DNA of 13,934 nucleotides. It comes from Clostridiaceae bacterium. GTDB lineage: Bacteria > Bacillota > Clostridia > Oscillospirales > Acutalibacteraceae. The stretch is from the NCBI GenBank assembly GCA_016292705.1, contig JAEDHZ010000018.1:1-13934 (forward strand), in the 5' to 3' direction. A program made the translations under genes and the position numbers. Of the stretch, positions 7,404 through 12,585 are shown one piece after another (the first letter of the stretch is position 1; every line of letters starts with the position of its first letter). The notes under the pieces are model-generated. The model worked only from the letters and a program-made list of their open reading frames with translations. It ran no database searches and was not told the DNA's origin.

Positions 7404-9269
7404 ATGGAATATATACCCTTTAATTCTCGCAGCCCACTCCACAAAACACCGTTCGGAGCAGTGAAGCAGGGCGAAAAGATTACATTTAAAATTGTTCTTC
7501 CTCGGTCGCTTTCCTGCAGCAAAGTTGAGCTTGTCATTAACAGAGACGGTGAAAATGAAAAGCGTTTTCCTTTTTTCTGGCTTTCAATGCAGGGAGATAA
7601 CGAGGAATGGTGGTGCCTTGATTATCTTGAAAACGAAACCGGACTTTATTTCTATCACTTTGAGTATACAACTGCCTGGGGAAAGACTTCAATCAGGCGA
7701 AATGACGGCTCTTGCGGTGTCCTCAGCGCAGGAAAGAACGATTTTCAGCTGACGGTTTTTTCAAAAGACTTTGAAACTCCCGAATGGCTCAAGGGCGGCG
7801 TGATTTATCAGATTTTTCCCGACCGTTTTTATCGCTCCGGACAGGAAAAAAAGAATGTCCCTCCGGATCGTGTGCTGCGCTCCGATTGGGGCGGCGAGCC
7901 GTCGTGGCGTCCCGATAAATACGGAAGGGTTCTCAACAATGATTATTTTTGCGGTGACCTTGTCGGAATAAAGGAAAAACTTCCGTATCTGAAGAGTCTC
8001 GGAGTCGGATGTATATATCTAAACCCGATTTTTGAAGCTCAGAGCAACCACCGCTACAACACCTCCGACTATGAAAAAATCGACAGTATACTCGGAACCG
8101 AACAGGATCTCAGGGAGCTGTGCGATGCTGCGGAAAAGTTCGGCATCTCCATAATCCTTGACGGTGTTTTCAGCCATACCGGAGATGACAGCCGTTACTT
8201 TAACAAGTGCGGAAGGTATGATACGATAGGTGCATATCAGTCGGAAAAATCACCGTTTTTCAGCTGGTATTCATTTAGAACCTGGCCTTATGATTACAAA
8301 AGCTGGTGGAATTTTGAAACTCTTCCGGAGGTTAATGAGGAAAACAAAAGCTTTATTGACTTCATCACCGGAAATAACGGCGTTGCAAGGCGGTGGCTCA
8401 AGGTAGGTGTGCGCGGTTGGCGGCTTGATGTTGCGGATGAGCTTCCGGACAAATTTCTTGATGAGTTTCGGAAGTCCGTCAAAGCGGAAAAAAGCGATGC
8501 CCTCATTCTCGGCGAAGTCTGGGAAGATGCTTCAAACAAATGCAGCTATGGCAGCAGACGGCGCTATCTTCAGGGTGCACAGCTCGACAGCGTTATGAAC
8601 TATCCGTTTTCCGAAGCAATTTTAGGTTTTATCCGCAGCGGAATTGTCGAGGGCTTTTCTGAAAAGATACTCACTGTGCTTGAAAACTATCCTAAATGTG
8701 TTGTTGATGTTTTGATGAACCATATCGGGACTCATGACACAATGAGGGCAATAACAGCCCTTGCAGGTGAAAGCTGCGAGGGAAGAGACCGCCTTTGGCA
8801 GAGCGGACGGCTTCTTTCTCCCCAACAGTATGAAAGGGGAGTCAAGCTTTTGAAGCTTGCTGCCGTGATTCAGTATACGCTTCCGGGCGTACCGTCACTT
8901 TATTACGGAGACGAAGCGGGTATGCAGGGATATAAAGATCCTTTTAACCGTGTTTGCTACCCATGGGGCAACGAAAACAAGGAGTTGCTTTCATTTTATG
9001 AAAATCTCGGAAGAATACGCCGGGGCTGTCATTGTCTGAAAGAGGGAACATATTTCACAGTTTCTGAGATGCTGTCCTGCCTTGCTTATACTCGTGAGGA
9101 TGACAACGACAGAATTTTTGTCGTTGTCAATCGTAATGAGCATGATATAGATTACTATCTTCCCGAAGAATGGAATCATGCTGAAACATTACTGGGTGAA
9201 AGAGTTGAAAAAGGTTCTTTACATCTGCCGGCTCTTTCTGCGGCAATTTTGAAAACGGAGGAAAAATAA
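7404..9269 (+). CDS. Glycoside hydrolase family 13 alpha-glucan hydrolase (neopullulanase/cyclomaltodextrinase-like)
   Basis: A 621-residue alpha-amylase superfamily enzyme. Residues 1-125 look like an N-terminal beta-sandwich of the kind found in maltodextrin-acting GH13 enzymes. The catalytic barrel begins at GGVIYQIFPDRF (131-142). Conserved regions are DGVFSH (253-258), GWRLDVADE with nucleophile D342, LGEVWED with acid/base E371, and NHIGTHD with D445 as transition-state stabiliser. A C-terminal beta domain follows. There is no signal peptide, so it should act in the cytoplasm on imported maltodextrins or on glycogen. The ATG has an SD (AAAGGAAG) at normal spacing. The stop codon touches the prmA start with no gap. 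GH13 membership is sure; the exact substrate (pullulan, cyclodextrin or linear maltodextrin) is not readable here. Confidence 0.93.
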   Translation: MEYIPFNSRSPLHKTPFGAVKQGEKITFKIVLPRSLSCSKVELVINRDGENEKRFPFFWLSMQGDNEEWWCLDYLENETGLYFYHFEYTTAWGKTSIRRNDGSCGVLSAGKNDFQLTVFSKDFETPEWLKGGVIYQIFPDRFYRSGQEKKNVPPDRVLRSDWGGEPSWRPDKYGRVLNNDYFCGDLVGIKEKLPYLKSLGVGCIYLNPIFEAQSNHRYNTSDYEKIDSILGTEQDLRELCDAAEKFGISIILDGVFSHTGDDSRYFNKCGRYDTIGAYQSEKSPFFSWYSFRTWPYDYKSWWNFETLPEVNEENKSFIDFITGNNGVARRWLKVGVRGWRLDVADELPDKFLDEFRKSVKAEKSDALILGEVWEDASNKCSYGSRRRYLQGAQLDSVMNYPFSEAILGFIRSGIVEGFSEKILTVLENYPKCVVDVLMNHIGTHDTMRAITALAGESCEGRDRLWQSGRLLSPQQYERGVKLLKLAAVIQYTLPGVPSLYYGDEAGMQGYKDPFNRVCYPWGNENKELLSFYENLGRIRRGCHCLKEGTYFTVSEMLSCLAYTREDDNDRIFVVVNRNEHDIDYYLPEEWNHAETLLGERVEKGSLHLPALSAAILKTEEK

Positions 9270-10190
9270 ATGAGTGAATGGACTGAGGTAAAAATCGGCG
9301 TGAAAGCCGAAGATGTTGAAAAGGCCGGCGACATCGCAACAATGGTCGTACCGTATGGAATATATATTGAAGATTACCGTGACCTTGAGCAACAGGCATG
9401 GGAAATCGCTCATATTGATTTGATTGACGATGAGCTTTTGAAAAAGGACAGAACAAAGGCTTTTGTTCATGTTTACATTTCACCGGAGGAAAACCCGCTT
9501 GAAGCGGTTGCGTTTCTGAGCGAAAGGCTGTCCGCTGAAGGAATTGAAAACAAGATTGAAACAAATGAGTGCAAAAAAGAGGAATGGGAAAATAATTGGA
9601 AGCAATATTTCCATGCAATGCCTGTCGGAGAAAAGCTGCTTATCCGGCCTCTTTGGGAAGATGCCGATGCGCAGGGCAGAACTGTTCTGAGCATTGAACC
9701 CGGGCTTGCTTTCGGTTCCGGCACACACGAAACAACCCGTCTTTGCCTTGAAACACTTGAAAAGTATATAACTGCGGAAACTTCTGTTCTTGATGTTGGC
9801 TGCGGCAGCGGCATACTTTCCATTGCGGCACTTCTTCTCGGTGCAAAAAACGCTGTCGGCGTTGATATTGATGCTCTCGCTGTTAAAACCGCAAGAGAAA
9901 ACGGTGAAGTCAACGGCTTCAAGGAGCCTGAATACACTGTTCTTGAGGGCAATCTGACCGAAAAGGTGAGCGGAAAATTTGATGTTGTTGTTGCGAACAT
10001 TGTTGCGGATGTAATCATAATGTTCTGCAAGGATGTTGCCTCTTTTATGAAAGAGGGCGCAGTGTTCATCACAAGCGGCATCATTGACACCAAGGAGCAG
10101 GAAGTTGTTGATGCTTTCAACAAATACGGCTTCAGAATCAAGGCACGCCACAGCGATAAGGGCTGGGTATGCTTTGAGTGTGAAAGATAA
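9270..10190 (+). CDS. prmA: Ribosomal protein L11 methyltransferase
   Basis: A 306-residue SAM-dependent methyltransferase that trimethylates ribosomal protein L11 (uL11). An N-terminal substrate-recognition domain (about 1-100) precedes a Rossmann domain with the typical FGSGTHETTRLCLE (149-161), motif I LDVGCGSGIL (174-183), the acidic GVDIDALAV (197-205) and the NIVADVI segment (243-249). The ATG follows the GH13 stop codon immediately, and the SD GGAGG lies inside the end of the GH13 gene, so the two are translationally coupled or at least co-transcribed. The gene ends 10 bases before an intrinsic terminator. In many Firmicutes prmA is followed by rsmE; that is not the case here. Confidence 0.96.
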   Translation: MSEWTEVKIGVKAEDVEKAGDIATMVVPYGIYIEDYRDLEQQAWEIAHIDLIDDELLKKDRTKAFVHVYISPEENPLEAVAFLSERLSAEGIENKIETNECKKEEWENNWKQYFHAMPVGEKLLIRPLWEDADAQGRTVLSIEPGLAFGSGTHETTRLCLETLEKYITAETSVLDVGCGSGILSIAALLLGAKNAVGVDIDALAVKTARENGEVNGFKEPEYTVLEGNLTEKVSGKFDVVVANIVADVIIMFCKDVASFMKEGAVFITSGIIDTKEQEVVDAFNKYGFRIKARHSDKGWVCFECER

Positions 10191-10200
10191 CTGAATTTTG

Positions 10201-10239
10201 GGACTGTTCTGCTGTTCGGGAACAGTCCGTTTTGTTTTT
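10201..10239 (+). terminator. Intrinsic terminator after prmA
   Basis: A 9-bp stem GGACTGTTC (10201-10209) and GAACAGTCC (10220-10228) with a 10-base loop is followed by GTTTTGTTTTT. It closes the GH13-prmA unit. Confidence 0.92.
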
Positions 10240-10247
10240 GGAAACTA

Positions 10248-10286
10248 AAAGCCGCTTGAAATCCGATAGGATTCCTGAGCGGCTTT
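10248..10286. other. Long imperfect hairpin of unknown role
   Basis: AAAGCCGCT (10248-10256) pairs with AGCGGCTTT (10278-10286). An inner AATCC/GGATT stem (10260-10264 with 10269-10273) closes a GATA loop, so the element folds over its whole 39 bases. On the plus strand it lacks a T tract. On the minus strand it is followed by TTTTAGTTT, so it could work as a weak terminator in that direction, although no minus-strand gene lies nearby to need it. Confidence 0.55.
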
Positions 10287-10290
10287 ATCC

Positions 10291-10340
10291 AATCTGACGA
10301 AAAATCTGACTGCATAATCTGAAAATCAGATTCAATCTGT
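10291..10340. repeat. AATCTGA heptamer cluster
   Basis: The heptamer AATCTGA occurs at 10291-10297, 10303-10309 and 10316-10322. A variant, AATCTGT, lies at 10334-10340 and an inverted copy, TCAGATT, at 10326-10332. The third copy and the inverted copy form a 7-bp hairpin with an AAA loop. The first three copies start 12 and 13 bases apart, slightly more than one helical turn. The array lies 60 to 110 bases upstream of the promoter of the YdcF-like gene. Binding of a regulator is inference. Confidence 0.5.
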
Positions 10341-10399
10341 GAATATATTAAGATTATCTTACGGCAGACTTACGATTTCCTGAATCCTATTGTATATTC

Positions 10400-10408
10400 T
10401 GATATAAT
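10400..10408 (+). promoter_or_regulatory. Extended -10 promoter for the YdcF-like gene
   Basis: TGATATAAT (10400-10408) is a full TATAAT with a TGn extension. No good -35 box is present at 16 to 18 bases. Transcription should start near 10415, giving a leader of about 33 bases. Confidence 0.6.
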
Positions 10409-10447
10409 TGATATACTGAAAACAGAAAAGAAAAAGGACTGTTGAAA

Positions 10448-11071
10448 ATGAAAAAGAAAAGGCTGCCGAAAAATCTGAAAATAATTCTTGCCTGTTCCCT
10501 TATGCTGTTTTTCGTTCTCGCTTGCTATATTCTCGGCGTGAACTTTTATGTCATACTCTCGCAGGAAAAGAATATACTGACGGTTGAAGAGGCTTCTCGT
10601 CTTGACAGAATTGACTATGTTCTTGTGCTCGGATGCGGTGTAAATGAGGACGGAACACCGTCTCGCATGCTTGCAGAACGGCTGAAAATGGGTGCGGAGG
10701 TTTTTAAGAACCAAAACGGAGCTTCCCTTCTTCTGACAGGCGATAACAGCGGAGAAAGATATAATGAGCTTGCAACAATGAAAAGTGTCAGCCTTGAAAA
10801 CGGTATTGCAGAGAATGACATTACTGTTGATGATTTTGGTTTTTCAACCTATGAAAGTATTTGTAATGCAAAGAAAAATTTTGGCGCAAAGAGGATAATA
10901 ATAATTACTCAGCCTTATCATATTTCTCGTGCACTATATATAGCTGAGAAGCTCGGTGTTGAAGCATACGGTGTTACGGCGTATCTTCCGTTTTATCCGC
11001 AGCAGATTGTCTGGTCGCTTCGTGAGGTGCTTGCAAGGAACAAGGACTTTTTGCTTTGTGCGCTCGGCTGA
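10448..11071 (+). CDS. YdcF/SanA-like DUF218 membrane protein
   Basis: A 207-residue protein with a basic N-terminus and one transmembrane segment (about 10-35). A DUF218 domain follows, with the characteristic VLVLGCGVNEDGTPSRMLAERL (58-79), LLLTGDNSGERYNEL (95-109), the FSTYES motif (132-137) and the IIITQPYHISRAL segment (150-163). Relatives such as SanA and YdcF of Escherichia coli are linked to envelope integrity, but no reaction is established. A TTG at 10442 is in frame upstream. The SD AAAAAGGA (10431-10438) is 3 bases from it and 9 from the ATG at 10448, so the ATG is chosen. The gene is followed 19 bases later by a small anchored-protein gene, probably in the same operon. Confidence 0.88.
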   Translation: MKKKRLPKNLKIILACSLMLFFVLACYILGVNFYVILSQEKNILTVEEASRLDRIDYVLVLGCGVNEDGTPSRMLAERLKMGAEVFKNQNGASLLLTGDNSGERYNELATMKSVSLENGIAENDITVDDFGFSTYESICNAKKNFGAKRIIIITQPYHISRALYIAEKLGVEAYGVTAYLPFYPQQIVWSLREVLARNKDFLLCALG

Positions 11072-11090
11072 GACGAAAGGGGGTGTAAGT

Positions 11091-11510
11091 ATGAAAAAAG
11101 CTATAGCGATTGCTTTCGTTTTTATTGCTGTTATCGGTGCGTTTTTTGCCGGTGTGGCCGTCGGAAAATATAAGCCCGGCTATGAGCTTGAAAAAAGCTC
11201 TGTATATTCCTATGAGGACATCAAAGAATGTGCAAAGCTTGCCGAACATGAGCTGTGTTCGGGCGAAGTGAAGCGGTATCCCGTAAAGATATATTACAGT
11301 GATAAATGGTTCGATTATGCAAAATCGTTCATCGGTCAGATTGACGGAGTGAGCAAAGCGGAGAACATTCTTGTCGTTAAAGCCGATTACCTGACGGGCA
11401 AGGAAACTCAGGCGCAGGAGCCGCATTCGTATATTTCCGACTGGAACTTCGTTTTCAGTAGGAAAGACGAAAACAGCCCGTGGGTGCTTTACACTCAGGG
11501 CTATGCGTAA
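11091..11510 (+). CDS. Small membrane-anchored protein of unknown function
   Basis: A protein of 139 residues that I do not recognise. It has one hydrophobic N-terminal segment (about 4-25, MKKAIAIAFVFIAVIGAFFA) that could be a signal anchor or an uncleaved signal peptide; there is no lipobox cysteine. The remaining part is soluble and mixed in charge, with tyrosine- and tryptophan-rich stretches (KIYYSDKWFDYAK and SDWNFVFSRKDENSPWVLY). The frame opens upstream inside the YdcF-like gene. The ATG at 11091, preceded by AAAGGGGGTG 6 bases upstream, is clearly the start. It lies 19 bases after the YdcF-like gene and just before a terminator, so an envelope-related role with its neighbour is plausible but only inferred. 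Confidence 0.82.
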   Translation: MKKAIAIAFVFIAVIGAFFAGVAVGKYKPGYELEKSSVYSYEDIKECAKLAEHELCSGEVKRYPVKIYYSDKWFDYAKSFIGQIDGVSKAENILVVKADYLTGKETQAQEPHSYISDWNFVFSRKDENSPWVLYTQGYA

Positions 11511-11531
11511 ACGATTAAGGAAGAGTTGATT

Positions 11532-11567
11532 AAATCTGATGTGCAGAATATGCCGTCAGATTTTTTT
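11532..11567 (+). terminator. Intrinsic terminator of the YdcF-like operon
   Basis: AAATCTGA (11532-11539) pairs with TCAGATTT (11556-11563). An inner GCA/TGC stem with a GAATA loop extends the helix, and a run of seven T residues (11561-11567) follows. On the minus strand the same helix is followed only by AATC, so it would be a poor terminator for sigG. Confidence 0.88.
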
Positions 11568-11643
11568 GTGCAAAACGGCTGGGAAAGATGCAAGGAATAT
11601 GTGCATCAAAGCGTATGCTGTGATTTATTCAGAGGTTCCTTTA

Positions 11644-12426
11644 TTAAATAAAGATTTTTCTGTGGCTTTTTATCTTGTCAAGCGCACCTTTTTCCAGTCT
11701 TGAAACCTGCGCCTGCGAAATTCCGATTTCCTTTGCAACCTCGGTTTGAGTCAAGCCTTGCATAAACCGCAGTGAAAGGATGTTCTTTTCCCTTTCCGGA
11801 AGATCGTTTATCGCTTTTTTGAGCAGAATTTCGTCAATCCAGTTGACATCTGTGTTGCTGTCGCCAATCTGATCCATTACATATATTGTGTCTCCGGCAT
11901 CATAGTAAACCGGCTCATAAAGAGAAACGGGCTCAACAATGGCCTCGAGCGCAAGCACGACCGCTTCACGCTTTATGCCCATCTCTTTTGCAATTTCTTC
12001 AACTGTCGGTTCTTTCTGCGTTTCATTCTGAAGCTTTTCTTTAATCTGCATTGCATGGTATGCAGTGTCACGGATTGAACGGGAAACCCTGACGGGAGCA
12101 TTGTCCCTGAGATAACGACGAATCTCACCGATAATCATTGGAACGCCATAAGTTGAAAATCTGACATTGAGATTAGTGTCAAAGTTATCTATTGCCTTTA
12201 TCAGTCCGATACAGCCGACCTGAAAAAGGTCATCCGGGTTTTCCCCTCTGTTTGTGAAACGCTGAATAACGCTCAGAACAAGCCGCAGATTTCCGTTGAT
12301 TAGCTTTTCACGAGCCTGCTTGTCGCCTGCGTGACTTTTGATCAGTAGCTCGGTTTTTTCCTTTTCGCTGAGAACCTTGAGCTTTGATGTGTCAATTCCG
12401 CAAATCTCAACCTTGTTGAAGTGCAA
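11644..12426 (-). CDS. sigG: RNA polymerase sporulation sigma factor sigma-G
   Basis: A 260-residue sigma-70 family protein, the same length as B. subtilis sigma-G. It directs late transcription in the forespore after engulfment. The N-terminal signature NKVEICGIDTSKL is specific for sigma-G. Region 2 contains NGNLRLVLSVIQRF, DDLFQVGCIGLIKAIDNFD and STYGVPMIIGEIRRYLRDN. Region 4.2 carries the helix-turn-helix TQTEVAKEIGISQAQVSRLEK. N44 aligns with N45 of B. subtilis sigma-G, reported to matter for inhibition by Gin/CsfB, where sigma-F has glutamate. The frame opens upstream to an ATG at 12480-12478 without an SD. The TTG at 12426-12424 has GGGGGAAG just upstream and gives MHFNKVEICG, so a UUG start is called. 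There is no sigE next to it, unlike the usual spoIIGA-sigE-sigG order. Confidence 0.95.
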   Translation of the reverse strand: MHFNKVEICGIDTSKLKVLSEKEKTELLIKSHAGDKQAREKLINGNLRLVLSVIQRFTNRGENPDDLFQVGCIGLIKAIDNFDTNLNVRFSTYGVPMIIGEIRRYLRDNAPVRVSRSIRDTAYHAMQIKEKLQNETQKEPTVEEIAKEMGIKREAVVLALEAIVEPVSLYEPVYYDAGDTIYVMDQIGDSNTDVNWIDEILLKKAINDLPEREKNILSLRFMQGLTQTEVAKEIGISQAQVSRLEKGALDKIKSHRKIFI

Positions 12427-12442
12427 GTATCTTCCCCCAATG

Positions 12443-12471
12443 AAAGGACTGTTTTTTTTCGGCAGTCCTTT
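12443..12471 (-). promoter_or_regulatory. sigG leader hairpin next to the Shine-Dalgarno
   Basis: In the sigG transcript AAAGGACTG and CAGTCCTTT (template positions 12463-12471 and 12443-12451) form a perfect 9-bp stem with an 11-base loop containing eight A residues. The stem ends 4 bases before the SD GGGGGAAG (12438-12431). An alternative weaker pairing of CTTTC with GGAAG would cover the SD and compete with this stem. Together with the UUG start this suggests restrained translation of sigG. Confidence 0.65.
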
Positions 12472-12479
12472 TTGTTTCA
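12443..12479 (+). terminator. Possible plus-strand terminator upstream of the beta-galactosidase promoter
   Basis: The same inverted repeat, read on the plus strand, is a 9-bp stem followed by TTTTTGTTT-type sequence. It would stop transcription coming antisense through sigG before it reaches the beta-galactosidase promoter. This reading competes with the leader-hairpin role, and both may hold. Confidence 0.45.
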
Positions 12480-12523
12480 TTTTGATTATTGCCAAAAGAA
12501 CGGAAGATATATCAAGGTAAAAT

Positions 12524-12552
12524 TTGCAAAAGCGTTAATTATGTGATATGAT
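12524..12552 (+). promoter_or_regulatory. Sigma-A promoter for the beta-galactosidase gene
   Basis: A -35 box TTGCAA (12524-12529) and a -10 box TATGAT (12547-12552) are separated by 17 bases, with a TGn extension at 12544-12546. The expected start near 12559 leaves a leader of about 27 bases before the ATG. Confidence 0.65.
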
Positions 12553-12564
12553 ACCACTATATTC
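12536..12564 (-). promoter_or_regulatory. Possible forespore (sigma-F/sigma-G type) promoter for sigG
   Basis: On the minus strand GAATA (12564-12560) and CATAATTA (12543-12536) are separated by 16 bases. They resemble the sigma-G elements GHATR and CATWHTA, with one mismatch in the -10 and a spacer 1 to 2 bases short. Such a promoter fits forespore expression and autoregulation. It overlaps the divergent beta-galactosidase promoter. The match is suggestive only. Confidence 0.35.
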
Positions 12565-12585
12565 TGAACAAAGGGGTAGAAAGAA

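Noticed and set aside
9473..10315. A 280-codon minus-strand open frame opposite prmA
   Set aside because: It shadows prmA, runs through the prmA terminator and shows no domain or SD.
10291..10340. The heptamer cluster as a CRISPR array
   Set aside because: The repeats are 7 bases with spacers of 5 to 6 bases and no cas genes are near.
10956..11090. A 45-codon upstream extension of the small anchored protein
   Set aside because: It overlaps the YdcF-like gene and has no SD, whereas the ATG at 11091 has a strong SD followed by a proper membrane segment.
11587..11607. GATGCA/TGCATC hairpin as a sigG terminator
   Set aside because: The stem is 6 bp with a 9-base loop and only TTT follows on the minus strand; too weak to call.
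12427..12495. Longer N-terminus for sigG
   Set aside because: The upstream in-frame starts have no SD, and the added residues would be encoded by the leader hairpin; the TTG start gives exactly the family length and N-terminus.
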